Assembly: GCA_004352715.1 (NCBI GenBank)
Contig: SCFE01000051.1
Span: forward strand, 916,553 to 963,810
Origin: Hofstenia miamia
Lineage: Eukaryota > Xenacoelomorpha > Acoela
Direction of reading: 5' to 3'
DNA length: 47,258 nucleotides
The first letter of the stretch is position 1. Each line of letters begins with the position of its first letter. The notes beneath the pieces are model-generated. The model was not told the DNA's origin. It made no database searches and worked only from the letters and a program-made list of their open reading frames with translations. The position numbers and the translations under genes were made by a program. This document shows positions 8,396 through 19,449 of this stretch, in pieces.

Positions 8396-10660
8396 AAAGG
8401 CTTTGCTGAGAAGTGTAGTCATTATGGATCTTCTGAATTTCAAAATTTTACTCCTTCAAAAAGTAAATTCAAAAGTTTTAGGAATTTAGATATTCCTAAA
8501 CTTGTACAAAAGAAGTTAAATGAGTTCGACTGTATTGCTGAGCCAACAGACAAAATAGTTTCAGAAATGAGAAGCAAACACTCATGCAGCAAATCCTCAG
8601 TGGTTGCCATTTCCGAGTTTGAATCATACTTAGTGCACACAGGTCTTGTCAAAAAGTGCTTGATGTTGTTTCCTTCAGGCTCAGCTGGTGGACCTGATCA
8701 ACTAAGACCACAATTAATGAAAGACCTAGTTACAGGTGACAATGGAACAGCAGCAATCAATCTTTGCGTTGCTCTCACGGAGTTTGTTGTTTTATCTGGT
8801 AAGGTTCCAAAGCTCTTACGATTGTGTTTTTTCCGAGCAGATATATTTGCTCTTAAAATGAAAGGAGGAGGTTATCGTCCAATAGAAATAGGAAACACAC
8901 CGCGTCGTCTTATAGCTAAGTGAGCTAGAAAGGGCGTAGCATCTGAGAGGAAGAGGGAATTTGGTCAAATCCAGCTGGATTTGATGTTATCCAAAAATAT
9001 GTTGAAGATTTCGTGAGCGAGTTCAATCGCTAGTACATGGATAATGAAAAAAATGTTGCTGACAATGCAGAAGCAGTCCTTAGAGACTTAGACAGAATAT
9101 TGAGTTGTCTGGAGCCATTGAAGTGAATCCTTCTAAATGTGAACTAATTTTTCTTGGAAATCCCAACTCCGAGCTGTGTGCGAAAATCATGAGTGACTTT
9201 AAAAGTAGATGTCCAAGCATCAAAATGATTGTAGCAGATCTCATAGTTCTTGGTTCTCCTATAATACTTCTTGAAAGTAAGACAGCTGATTTTAAGCGCC
9301 TCTCAAGCAACCTTCTATTATTAGATGCTCATACTGCTTTGTTTCTTTTGAAGAATTGTCTAAGTATGCCAAAGCTTATTTATTATCTGCGTACTGCTCA
9401 ATGCTTTTTCAACGGCGACCTCTTAGATGAGTATGATCGAGTCATAACTCAAACTTTTGAACATATTACAAACGTTGCCTTAATAAATGCCACAAGTCTT
9501 TCTCAAGCCAAACTTCCTCCAAAACTTGGTGGTATAGGGTTACCTTGCACTGCTCTTATTGCAGCTGCGGCATTTCTTTCCTCACAGTTTGCCTTTAACA
9601 GCCTGGTATGTTCCCTGCTTGCAGATGTTTTTCGTTACGATAAGCACTATTTAATGGAAAGCATTCAAATCCAGAATGAGGAATACCACTCAATCATGGC
9701 ATTCCCATTATGTTTGGTTCAAGATCAAAAAGCAAAAAATTCGATAAGTGAAGACAGAATAGAATCCCTTCTACTGACTAGTCCAGGTGAGACTGCTTTT
9801 AGTATTTGGAATAGTCAACGTTCAACCCACTGAATAAAAAGTTGGATTAAGGTTGTTTATGCTGCAGAGTTTCATCATCTCAGTGATACTTTTGATGCGC
9901 AAGTGAACAACCGCCTCTCAGCGTATAAAGGAAAAATTTGCATGTGCATTGTTAAATGTTTACCCTTCTTTGAATATAGATCTTAAAATTACTAACCTAA
10001 GCCTCAGGGTTGCTGTAGCACAGAGACTTTGTAGAAAAGTTTGTGAGTCTCACACTTGTATTTATGGCTCATTGGTTGATTCTGATGGGAGGCATGGTCA
10101 TTTGTGCAAAAAGAGTGCTTGTCGCTTCTCTCGCCACAACACACTTAGTGACATTATTAAGCGAGCTCTCAATTCTGCCGATGTTCCCTCTGTATTAGAA
10201 CCACATAGTTTGTCACGTTTCGATGGCAAACGACCTGACGCAATAACTTTAGTTCCATGGTCGAGTTCTTATTTGGGATGTAACTGCAGTTGATGCTCTG
10301 GCCCCAATTAGAGTCAACAACTATGCTCCGTTTAAGGCTGCAGAAGATGCTGAGCGAATAAAGATAAATAAATACCGCCAACTAATTGATGCTGGTTACG
10401 AGTTTCAACCTATAGTCTTTGAAATTCAAGGCAATTGTGGATTTGAATCTTTTGAATTTCTCAAAACACTTGCAGCTCGTATCCGAGCGTGCACCAAGAA
10501 GGCTTATTCTCTGGAATTCCTTATGCAAAGAATCAGTGTTGCAATTCAAATGGCAAATAGTGCATGTATCGTTGGCACAGTTGGTTCAATAAAGCAGTTG
10601 GCGAAGCCTTCTGCTTATAGGCGCATCTCCTCTACTCTCTTCATAGCTTCTTCTACATGA
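8396..10660 (+). mobile_element. Defective LINE with C-terminal restriction-like endonuclease
   Basis: Broken collinear frames follow one element. At 8567-8923 is the start of a reverse transcriptase (FPSGSAGGPDQLRPQ, then GGGYRPIEIGNTPRRLIAK). After a stop comes a short degraded piece with YMDN where the family has its YLDD active site (about 9033). At 9105-9833 is the thumb and connector (INATSLSQAKLPPKLGGIGL). At 9949-10293 is a Cys/His knuckle (DGRHGHLCKKSACRFSRH) followed by FDGKRPDAITLVPW. From about 10270 to the TGA at 10658 comes the remainder, including IWDVTAVDALAPIRV and, near the end, MQRISVAIQMANSA. The K-R-P-D ... W-D-V-T pair fits the PD-(D/E)XK endonuclease found at the C-terminus of R2/NeSL-like LINEs. 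The palm between RRLIAK and YMDN is largely deleted, so the copy is dead. Confidence 0.7.
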
Positions 10661-11186
10661 CGTTCAATAAACTTGTTGTTTTTTATTCTGAAATTCTGTA
10701 TTTTAGAAAGTTTTACTTCAATATGTATCAAATTCAATTACACGTACCTCTTAATAGATGTTTTATATTTTATTTGAATCATTGAAATATTAATTTAATT
10801 TAGGTTCTATTGTAAGTTTAATTTTATAGGTATTGATGTATGATTCGGTTTTTGAATGAGATTGCTAACATAATTTTGTCATTTATTTTCTAAATACTTA
10901 TTTTCCAAACTAATAAGTAAAGTAATAGATCTTTTTTATTAAAACCCAAACGTCTCTCAGATTTTAACTCTTCGAAATTCACTAGTTATTGAGCTGATCG
11001 AATTCTCTTGCAACTTTGCCCGGAATATACTAGAGCTTCGTAGCAAAAACTGTATTTTTTCTAAATAAATGTCTATTTCGGATTATTCAAGTTAACTTTT
11101 CCAAAATTCGAATTTGATCTGCACCTTTGTAAAAGATTGGCATCAAAAAATTTGGCATTTCAATTAAGAATGTTTTGGAATATAAT
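10661..11186. other. Non-coding, no feature recognised
   Basis: The 3' part of the preceding element probably lies within the first bases. No tail repeat is obvious, and no reading frame is supported. Confidence 0.4.
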
Positions 11187-12111
11187 CAGGGCTCCTAACA
11201 CCCCTGCCGTTAACAGCGGCAAGCTGTTACAGCACATAAAATTTAACCCGTTTGGCATAATATCTGTGTTGTTAACAGACTATCAATGTCTTTCAATCCC
11301 CTCAACAGGCCATCCAAAACGCACAAGAATTCAAACCAGTGCTGTAGTAATTAATAAAGATACTTGCAGCCCCAAGTAATCAACAAACACCCTTGTTCGA
11401 GGTTGATTCACCATCAATTATAGTATATATTTGGATTTTTACTAATATTCATTTTTTATTTTGAGTCATTTCACAATAGTGTTGTGTGCTGTGTGCATTT
11501 ATAACTGTCATGTCTCACTCTTTATCAACTTCTTTGTAAAATGGATGATTGACTTTACACTTGGTAAGATCTTCAAAAAACATTTACAAAGCACCAGGTA
11601 TCAGAGAGGCGTGCTTAGGTTTTTTAAAACGGGGATGACTGACACCTTCCCCTCGGCTGCGAACAAATAATGAGCATAGCAATTGCTGATGTTGAAAGAA
11701 TCATTTTCTTTCCTTTGGCGCAATCTACTAAATCTAACAAACTACATAAATATTGTGTGAAAATAATTTGCTAAATTAGTTTGACGAAGTATTTTAAGCA
11801 AATGTGAATTTAAGTGAACTATTTTCAATTTTATTTGTAGCTGGTCCCAAGGGGGTGGTCGCCCCCCTTAAAGTATTTTTCATTAGTTAAATCAAAGAAT
11901 GCTTGGCAAAAAATTAAAAACATTTAAAAATTAAGTCGGGAAATGCATTTTTGGAGTTTATTTTTTCAATCTTTCACTTGATCAAGACCATCAAAAAACC
12001 TTTTGATCTTATCTTTTCAACGTCAGAGCCGATCTACTAATTTTTTATTGATTCAAACTAAGACCTAAGTAAAAAATATCGCAGCTGTTAACAGCAAAAT
12101 GGGAAGCCCTG
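11187..12111. mobile_element. Non-autonomous hAT-type element (925 bp), 8-bp target duplication AATATAAT
   Basis: The left end is CAGGGCTCCTAACA and the right end ...GGGAAGCCCTG, so both termini begin CAGGGCT when read inwards. A subterminal GTTAACAGC occurs near both ends. The flanks are identical 8-mers, AATATAAT at 11179-11186 and at 12112-12119, the duplication size made by hAT transposases. No transposase is encoded. The short frames at 11137-11379 and 11461-11670 have no recognisable domain and the first crosses the left end, so I treat them as chance. Confidence 0.8.
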
Positions 12112-12271
12112 AATATAATTCGATTACAGTCGTCTTTGTTCAAATAAGGAAGGAAGAACATCTAAATTTATTTATAAATAAAGTAGCATGAATGACACTA
12201 TACGGAGCCGTATTACTTGTAAAACAGTTTAGTTGCTGTGGATAAAACGATTCGAAGCTTTTGTGGTCTAG

Positions 12272-14035
12272 ATGTCACAGATAAAACATGATCTACATGA
12301 ATCCCAACCACCATATCATGATAATAGAAGTGTCGCATTTCCCCACTATAAAATTACTGACAAGTGTTTGAAAAAATATGTAGAAGAGGTATTCCGATCG
12401 CTAAAGGCACGGCCGGCCTTATGCCACTGCAACCTATGCGGCCGTAGTGGGCCCCACACTTTCATAGACTAAGAATAAATTGCTAAATTAAACTATTATA
12501 TGTTACAATCATTTATAGTTCAACATGTTTTTTTAGTTTTAATCAGTTTTAAAGTGTTTTTTGATCTATTACGTCGTTGTAGCAAGTGCAGTGATTTATC
12601 CTGAATTGGGTTTGAATCTATTTTCGCCACTCCAGTATTTAAACATGAAGGAATTATAACTCAAAAGTACCTAATGGTTCAGTTGATGAAAACTTTCATG
12701 TGGATGTTATTTCAAATTAAATTGAAAAACTCCATAAATTTAAATTGTCACTCAATTTTTTTCTATTTATGTTTGCAGTTATTTAGATGAAAAGTAAATT
12801 AGCTAATAGGTGAGAAACGTTGGAAGAAAATATGTTTCTGGTTGGAAAAAGAAAAAAAAAGAAGGAAGCTAATGAAGCTTTTGTTAATGCCCAGAAGAGG
12901 CCCTACATAAATAGATTTGAGCACTGTAATAGACTCACACAACAACTTGATGACTTGGCTAAAGAAACAAAGAGTTGATGGGTTTATTCAGATTCTTATT
13001 ACCACAAAAGAATTTGCTAAAGACGTGCAAGTTGTTGCAATCTTCCAGCCAAACGTGAAAGGAAAAGGCAGGATGAAAAATCTGACGAAAATGTCATACT
13101 TGATGCTGAAGATTACTACAGGATAAATTGCTTTAACAATCTCTGCATACGAGATTTGATCTTGTCACTTTCAAGGGTCTTCAGCGTGATGACGTAAGAA
13201 AGTTTACAGAAAACCTCGAGCAACCATTGACGTTATCAACAGGCCAGTCGGCAAATATTTGTGGACAAGAATTAGCTGATGAAATTGAATTCTTAAGGAA
13301 TATTCTACCAAACACCTCCCAAGCCCCATTAGAAATTTGCTTATCGGTGAAATAATGAAAGATACACTGCTTTTCCAAATTACTTTGTTTCACTCAGAAT
13401 ATTTGTAACAATACCCGTAATTGTGGGATCTGGGGAAGAAACTTTTCGCGCCTCAAGCTAATCAAGAATTACTTGAGATCAACAATTCACAAGAATTTAT
13501 TGAATGTCTTGAGAATTCTATCCATTGAGTGTGATCTGCGTAGAAAACTGAATTTTGACAATACTCTATATGACTGCTACACGCAAGCTCGCAAAGTAAA
13601 TTTGCCATAATTGTGATTTTATTTTTACAAAATGCAAAGATAAATTTATTTTCTATTATAAATGATGTAAGAATTATTTATTAATTCCTTGTAACACACA
13701 TACTCTCAGATTGTGTATCTTGAGATTGGTCTATTTATACTACTATTGCAGAATATCACGACAAAACCTTTTTTTAGATTCACGTCATGTCATGCCAAAC
13801 TAAAATCTTAATTTTCACTTAAAATCCTTATACATGCCCGGGCAGGGCCCCACGCAATCTGTTCTGCATTGAACCTCGCAATTGCTCGAGCCGTCCCTGG
13901 CAAGAGGCACTTCGGGCAGAAGACATACAGGATATCTTGCAGAATACTTTGATAGTAATTGATTACCATCCTCCTAGAGCTTCCACGGATGGTGGTATAA
14001 AGGAAATTCCAGCAGTTGAACATGATTCCGTGTAG
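12272..14035 (+). pseudogene. Candidate host exon split by a hAT element
   Basis: The frame opens with ATG at 12272 directly after an acceptor-like TGGTCTAG and runs to the element at 12408. If the element (12408-13899) and one copy of its target duplication are disregarded, codon 45 (AAG) is followed by GCA-CTT-CGG and the frame stays open for 41 more codons, to TAG at 14033. The left half includes HYKITDKCLKKYVEEVFRSL. The right half includes ALRAEDIQDILQNTLIVIDY. GT dinucleotides at 14030 and 14032 could act as donors before the stop. I do not recognise the protein. In the present sequence the frame is interrupted, so the exon is either broken here or this is an insertion allele. Confidence 0.45.
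12408..13899 (+). mobile_element. Decayed hAT transposon (TTF/ZMYM-type transposase)
   Basis: The ends are CACGGCCGGCC on the left and GAGCCGTCCCTG on the right (inwards CAGGGACGGC). A GGGCCCCAC block lies inside both ends. The flanking 8-mers GCTAAAGG (12400-12407) and GCAAGAGG (13900-13907) agree at 6 of 8 bases, as for an old hAT insertion. Inside, shifted frames show a hAT transposase: KRQDEKSDENVILDAEDYY near 13060-13110, then ELADEIEFLRNILPNTSQAP, and the C-terminal dimerisation block IPVIVGSGEETFARLKLI, KNYLRSTIHKNLLNVL and LSIECDLRRKLNFD. Two or more frameshifts and several stops make it inactive. The base composition of the ends (GC-rich) contrasts with the surroundings. Confidence 0.75.
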
Positions 14036-14585
14036 TTTGCAAACTTCTGGTTGTCTGAGATTTCTAAGAATAAAATTTGATAACAAGTGATATTGTGATT
14101 GGATGAAATACACCTGTCATGACAAAAGTTCTCAGGCAATGTTCATAATATATCATGTTTTCATTAAAAAGACAAACTAGTAAAGATTTCTAAAATCTGA
14201 AACACTAAGCAATAAAAAAATGGCTCTTCTCATTTCTGCCTTTAATTCATTCCTGCTCTCGAACCTGTTGGACCATGCCAATAACTATGCACGTCGTTTT
14301 AGAACGAAACTTTGTTAGTCAATTTACAGAAAATTTAAACTAGTTGCTACCATGCGCATTAGATTTAGATTTTTTTATTGAAAAAAGTAGATATTTTCGT
14401 GTGGTGCAGGCATATGAATAAAATTTATTATGAATGTTCACCATTGCAGGAGATCACATTTACCCATAGTTGTGAAAATATCCAAAAATTTACAAATTTT
14501 TTAATAAGCGTGAAGAATATAGATTGAAAATAATCATAATTATTTGTATGAGATGTTCATTTTATACCAGGCAGTAGCTCGTTAC
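14036..14585. other. Non-coding, no feature recognised
   Basis: AT-rich. The open frame on the minus strand at 13808-14113 is antisense to the hAT end and the split exon and has no recognisable domain. Confidence 0.4.
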
Positions 14586-14902
14586 CGTTTGGTCTTCCTC
14601 CCGCTCTTTTCAGAATCTAGATGTCCCTAGGAGTAGCTGAAGATCGCAAATACACACAACACTTTAATAATTTTGATTCTGAAGGTTATTTATTTGTGCC
14701 CTTGGCCCTAGAAACACTAAAAGGCTCCTCAGCTACCTTAATTGAGACTTTTCAGAAACTTGCTCTCCTTGCAGAATCGCGGAAAATTCACAATAGCCAT
14801 GTGGCTACTGCTCACTTTAGATTTTTGCAGTCTCTTTTAATTGCGCTGATGCCAGGCAATACTAGTATAATTTTGGCAAGATCTCTAGAGTCTCATCATT
14901 AG
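14586..14902 (+). pseudogene. 3' fragment of a restriction-like-endonuclease LINE
   Basis: The frame 14621-14902 contains RKYTQHFNNFDSEGYLFVPL and ALETLKG, then a helix and LQSLLIALMPGNTSIILARS before the stop. The layout 'K-Y ... F-VP-x-A-x-E-T-L-G ... L-x-x-x-G-N-x-x-x' is that of the end of the endonuclease domain in the same broad LINE group as 8396-10660, but a divergent family. Nothing upstream of the domain remains. Confidence 0.5.
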
Positions 14903-15189
14903 ATTGGAATAAAGCTTGCTGTAAATCGTATTAAGTTAATTGTGTGAATTTGTAGATAGTTTTTCTTAATAATTTTAATGCTGATCATACAATTATTCCA
15001 AAAATTTACTTTAAAATATAGTAATGTATGCAGTTAAATGAATTTTGTAAATTTATAGATTTTTTAATTATTGTAATATTGATTTTGTAAATAAATACTC
15101 GTAGATTGTTTGATTTTATTGGTTTTTTAGAAAATTTTTGTATATAATTACACCAATAGTCCATTATATATTTGAAGAATCGCTAGGAA
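14903..15189. other. AT-rich 3' region, no gene
   Basis: It probably includes the 3' untranslated part of the preceding LINE fragment. No repeat tail is recognised. Confidence 0.4.
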
Positions 15190-15610
15190 CAACCAACTTA
15201 CCCAACATTGGGAAAACAGCTATAATAACCAATTACAAAATCTCTATCACCTACACTGCATAATTTAAGACCGTTAGCATCACTTCAATATTGTCAAGAA
15301 CTTTTGAAAAACTTGTATTTAATATTCATATTAAAAATATCTGCAAAAGTCATTGATATATATATATATATGCATGGCGATTAAAGGATTCAGAACAAAT
15401 GGAACAACAAATGCCGTTATTGAACTACAAAATAGAATTCAGTCATATAAAAATGGAAATTATAATTATGTAAGATTTGTCTTCCAACTCTAGAAAATGT
15501 TGCCTCTGCACATTCAATTAATAATAAGATCAAATCTTGGTATGAAGAAAACCAATTTGAAATCCAATTTTCGAAAGTCGCTGGAAATGATTATACCATT
15601 GAAGAGAAAA
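15190..15610 (+). pseudogene. LINE reverse transcriptase fragment
   Basis: Degraded frames give TPITKSLSPTLHNLRPLAS, then a broken 'FEKL' block, and after a (TA)8 interruption GFRTNGTTNAVIELQNRI. These are the 'I-x-P-x-x-K ... R-P-x-S' and 'G-F-R-x-x-x-x-T-x-x-A-I' motifs of the fingers and palm entry of a non-LTR reverse transcriptase. The catalytic part is missing. Confidence 0.5.
15356..15371. repeat. (TA)n microsatellite inside a LINE fragment
   Basis: Eight TA units interrupt the LINE reading frame just before GFRTNGTT. Confidence 0.9.
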
Positions 15611-15619
15611 TAATAATTT

Positions 15620-17410
15620 TTTTTATTAATAATTATTTATTTTAAAACTATTTACAATACAAAAAAGTGTAAAAATACTTATTAGGGTTTCTGTGGTTGG
15701 AGTTACTCAACCAATCAACAGACTGATGAGTGGACGAGTCCACAATCAGGGTACGGACCTATACCCCTAGAAGTATACTGCTAAGGCCGAATTAATCGTG
15801 CGAATCCTCTGGCGACCCCAGGCACGCAGAGTGCTGATCTGTGTTGAGTCTGATCAGCAGAGTGAAGCCGAAGGCCAAATTTTAGTTGAGAGGGTTTCGC
15901 CTCTCCAGCTTTCGCCAACCAAGGCTACTAACTGTGGTAACAAGTGAGCGTCTGCTGGCTGCTATAGAGATCCGAAAAATGTAAGAGCTGTTAAACACTG
16001 AATACAAGGCATCTAGTGAACACGAAGACTCCGTAAAAATAGGTCTATGTCAGATCAACTACCTGTGACACAGTAAAACTGACTCGTGACACAGTAAAAC
16101 TGACTCACAGGAAGGCTCAGCAAACGCAGGCCTAGGCGGGCCCCACAGATGCACATAGCACACATGGCAGCATCTTCCTATACCCTGTTGTTTTACGTCA
16201 ACTGTCGGTCCGGGACTCTGTGTTCGGCGCTACCCTTCTGGATCGGGCTAGTTGGCTTAACCAGGAGCCACCGCAAGAAAGTACTCTCTAGGACGATTCG
16301 GCGCACTGCCGCCCTTCGGTTTAAAGTAAATTGTTTTTCTATAATTCCAATTAGTTGCAAATTGATATTACTTAGTTACAGGTTTATTATTTGAGTATCC
16401 GCATAAGTATTTTTCTTTGTTGATAACTCTAATTTAGTTTTTTCTTAAATTCTTTAAAATTTGATTCTTCTGTAATTTCAGGTCTATACAGTGATTGATA
16501 AAATAGTTCTTCATGATTATTTTTCAAAATTTAAATTTTCTATAGCATTAGTTCTAATATAGAGTTTTGATGAAATCTCTTTTGATTTAATTTTGAAAAA
16601 TATTTGTAGTGATTTTAGTTTTTGTAGATAGTCAAATGAAAAAAGATTGTAAATTCTTCTGTTTTTTTAATTGCTTTTTTCACATATGTTAGCTAAACTC
16701 CAATTAAACATTCTTTTTAACTTATTTTTTGATCGCCTAGGTAAGTTTGTCAACAGACATGATGACTATAAATACAGGAGACAGAATATATTATTTTAAT
16801 ATCTTTATTTTCCCTTTAATTGGTATAAAACCTTGTGATTTACAACGTTCTTTGATCCCTTGAGCAATTTTTTCATTTTTTATTTATATGCTCTTTAAAT
16901 ATTAATTTATTTTCAAAAATAAAAGCTAGGTATACAATTTTATTTTCTTCTTCAATTGTTTTATTGTTTACTTGTAAGCTTAGTTTCTCATCATTTGATT
17001 TGTTGAGAACCATGAACTTTGATTTTTCAATATTAAGCTTCATTATATTCTTATCGAAATATAAGATTGATATGTCAAATGCATTGTGTAAATCTTCATA
17101 TTTGGTTGTATATATTAAAGTATCATCAGCATACTATATGCATTTTATTTTATTATAAAATTTGATTTCATTTACATATATGTTCTATAATAGTGGTCCT
17201 AGTATTGAACCTTGTGGGATTCCATGGTTAATTATCATTGAATGAGATGTTATGTTCTTAATTTTTAGGTATTGTTGTCTGATATTTAAATAAAATCTAA
17301 TGAAATTTATTGCTTATTCTTCAAAATTGTATATATGTTGTAGTTTATTTATTAGGATATTATGATCTATTGGATTGAATGCCTTTGGTAGTATATCTTA
17401 AAATTGATTG
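15620..17410 (-). mobile_element. LINE remnant with a GC-rich 3' region
   Basis: Reading down the minus strand from 17405: LPKAFNPIDHNILINKLQ, then IINHGIPQGSILGPLL, a stop, and the catalytic YADDTLIYTTKYEDLHNAF preceded by another stop, then LNIEKSKFMVLN. A tail (ELFYQSLYRPEITEESNFKE) follows at about 16540-16410. The order is that of a non-LTR reverse transcriptase, now full of stops. Beyond it, 16330-15690 is strikingly GC-rich and non-coding, then AT-rich sequence with AATAAAT on the minus strand at about 15640. I read the GC-rich block as the element's 3' untranslated region because it lies directly behind the tail and before an A/T-rich end. That link is inference. Confidence 0.55.
16062..16112. 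repeat. 21-bp direct repeat, two copies
   Basis: GTGACACAGTAAAACTGACTC occurs twice in direct succession (about 16066-16107) within the GC-rich block. I see no function. Confidence 0.85.
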
Positions 17411-17429
17411 CTATTCTTCAGTAACAAGA

Positions 17430-17930
17430 ATGAAATATCCTGGATTTACCATAAATAACAAGCTTTCATTTAAAAAACATATTGCACAAGTTTATAAAAG
17501 ATAAATGAGAAATTTCTATAAAAATATTAGATAAAATAAAATTGTCTATATTCTGTAAATTCATATTGCAATAAAATACCGATAAATTAGCAGAATTATG
17601 TTATGAAATACAAAAAAAACGATAAAAAAAGGAAATATTTACAATACTAAAAAGATTTTTGAATCAATATGAAATTGAAATTTTATATTATTCCTTATAA
17701 TTCTATTATAATTTACGGTACCAGTATACAAGTATATGCAGGTGAATCAGAAACATCTTTATCTAATCGTAACAACATATACAAGAAAGCTTTTAAATAT
17801 AAACTTATTACTAAAGAATTAAATATTTTTAACATCATTAAAGCAAAAGACAAAGCCTTACATCAACATATCGAAGACTTTCAAAAACATCCACTAAAAC
17901 AATTGCATTGCCCATTTTCATTCTAGAAAT
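17430..17930 (+). pseudogene. LINE reverse transcriptase C-terminal fragment, opposite orientation
   Basis: On the plus strand, MKYPGFTINNKLSFKKHIAQ is followed after stops by the frame 17669-17926. The first is the standard 'Y-L-G-x-x-I-x-x-x-L-S-F-x-x-H-I' motif after the palm. The second begins FYIIPYNSIIIYG, like the 'R-x-x-x-x-Y-G' step further on, and ends with a long helix. It abuts the minus-strand LINE head to head at about 17420. Confidence 0.5.
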
Positions 17931-18190
17931 AGCTTAGTTGAAACTTTCAAATTGGTCATCACAAACATATGATGAATTTTCAAAATTGTCTGAATTATAG
18001 AACACCAGTGCCAAGGAATTCTTAATTAGGAACTCCTTTACCCGTGCATACATGTAGTAATTTCAAATTTCTCGTTTAAACAAGCTTACAAATTGAGGGA
18101 CTAATATATACGCTATTTTAAACTTTGCCTCAATAAATTTAGGGAATTTTGTTTTTATGTAGAGAAAAAATGGTTTGTTATCATCTAAAG

Positions 18191-18496
18191 CAGTGGTACT
18201 CAACATTTTTTTTACCAATGGACCCTTTTCTTCTTAATTTTTTAGCAGTACCCCTTCCCGCAAAACAATCACTAATAGTACAAGAATGATTTTGAAGAAA
18301 ACTTAAGCTTGCTGAACTGTAATATGTCTTCTTCTACTTGATTGCTATAAAAAATTAAACAGATGCGTGAATATCTTTACTTTCAGAATTTTAGAATAGT
18401 GAAATTTCTGTAGAATTCCATTCTCAATAATGATTACCGTTCTGAATTCGAATTGCCTCCAGTAAAGTTACAATGGACCCCGGCTGAGAACCACTG
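18191..18496. mobile_element. hAT-type MITE (306 bp), 8-bp target duplication ATCTAAAG
   Basis: The left end is CAGTGGTACTCAACATTTTT and the right end ...GGCTGAGAACCACTG; read inwards both start CAGTGGT-x-CTCA. This terminus is typical of hAT/Charlie-type elements across animals. Perfect 8-bp duplications flank it: ATCTAAAG at 18183-18190 and 18497-18504. Internal sequence is AT-rich with a GGACCC motif near each end and no coding capacity. Confidence 0.88.
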
Positions 18497-18567
18497 ATCT
18501 AAAGATCTCGGAAATTGCCCAACTTAATATGTAAGCGCGGTAGTATTTATTTTTCTACTGAAAGAAT

Positions 18568-19449
18568 TTGAAATGCGTGAAAATCATAGCCAAGCAACTG
18601 CTCCCTCAATTGTATCAAATGCTAAACCTGCACCTTCAGAATCTTCCTCATCGTTTATATCAGTCATTTCCAACTCCTTCACCAACACCAGAGAAACACT
18701 TGATTGGAGATACTTCATCATTTTACTCGCCTTCTCTTTCAAATAAGAAACCTGCAACTCCCAACAAACCTCTTCCAAAAGCTCACATATCGATCAAACC
18801 TGGTACATCTACTCTAGTCATTGGAGGCAGCATCCTAAAGCACATCAGATCACACAACATTCTGTCAAATCAAGTCACTTCTGTACATTCCTATCCTGGA
18901 CAAGACACAAAGCAGCTTACAAACAAGATCGCACAATATCCTAAAAGACATATAAACTCCGTCGTTATCAACACTGGTCTCATTGATGCTCTAAACACCT
19001 CCAACATCGAAATCTTGAAGGCAAAGTTAAGGGTTCTCACCGATCAAATCTATCATAAGTTCACACCACGATATATCCACTTTTTTGAAATCACACCTGT
19101 ATGTCACGCCTCAAATCTTCGAAGAAATCACGTCATTAAGCAGTTCAATGAAATCATCAAAAGTCTATCTGCAAGCAAAATCGTTATCTCAGTCATTCCT
19201 GTCTTCAACAGATTTCTTCTTTCACCATTCATCGTAAACTCTGATCTACTGACTCGCGATGGAATTCATCTCTCTCGTTCTGGTGTATCCTGCGTGACCC
19301 ACATACTTCAAAGTTCTCTTTCTACTCGGCTATATGTACACCAATCGTTCCGTAAGGCAACCATAACATATTCTCAAGCTGCCTCTGCCCTAACACGTCG
19401 CCCTCCTTTATTACCTACACCTGCTCTTCACTCAGCACAAACTTTTTAA
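18568..19449 (+). CDS. LINE ORF1 with SGNH-hydrolase (esterase) domain
   Basis: A 293-residue frame. After a proline-rich start comes an SGNH-type domain: LVIGGSILKHI (block I, normally G-D-S; here the serine is kept but the aspartate is G), SVVINTGLIDALN in the position of the G-x-N-D block, and DGIHLSRSG with the D-x-x-H catalytic pair. Esterase-type ORF1 proteins are known from CR1/L2-group LINEs, where they bind RNA or lipid and form particles. The G-G-S and missing G-x-N-D suggest weakened or lost catalysis. The upstream +1 frame (ENHSQATAPSIVSNA and a serine-rich run) looks more like an ORF1 N-terminus, so a frameshift near 18690 is likely and the true start lies further left. Confidence 0.7.
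   Translation: MKCVKIIAKQLLPQLYQMLNLHLQNLPHRLYQSFPTPSPTPEKHLIGDTSSFYSPSLSNKKPATPNKPLPKAHISIKPGTSTLVIGGSILKHIRSHNILSNQVTSVHSYPGQDTKQLTNKIAQYPKRHINSVVINTGLIDALNTSNIEILKAKLRVLTDQIYHKFTPRYIHFFEITPVCHASNLRRNHVIKQFNEIIKSLSASKIVISVIPVFNRFLLSPFIVNSDLLTRDGIHLSRSGVSCVTHILQSSLSTRLYVHQSFRKATITYSQAASALTRRPPLLPTPALHSAQTF

Noticed and set aside
13808-14113. Minus-strand frame of 101 codons
   Set aside because: It crosses the hAT right end and target duplication, so it is a chance frame.
15722-15760. CTGATGAG followed by a self-complementary GTGGA/TCCAC stem, looking like a hammerhead ribozyme core
   Set aside because: After the stem the sequence is AATC, not the required GAAA, and no third stem closes around it.
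15690-16330. GC-rich block considered as rRNA or another structural RNA gene
   Set aside because: No conserved rRNA core sequences, no tRNA-like A and B boxes, and it sits directly behind a LINE tail.
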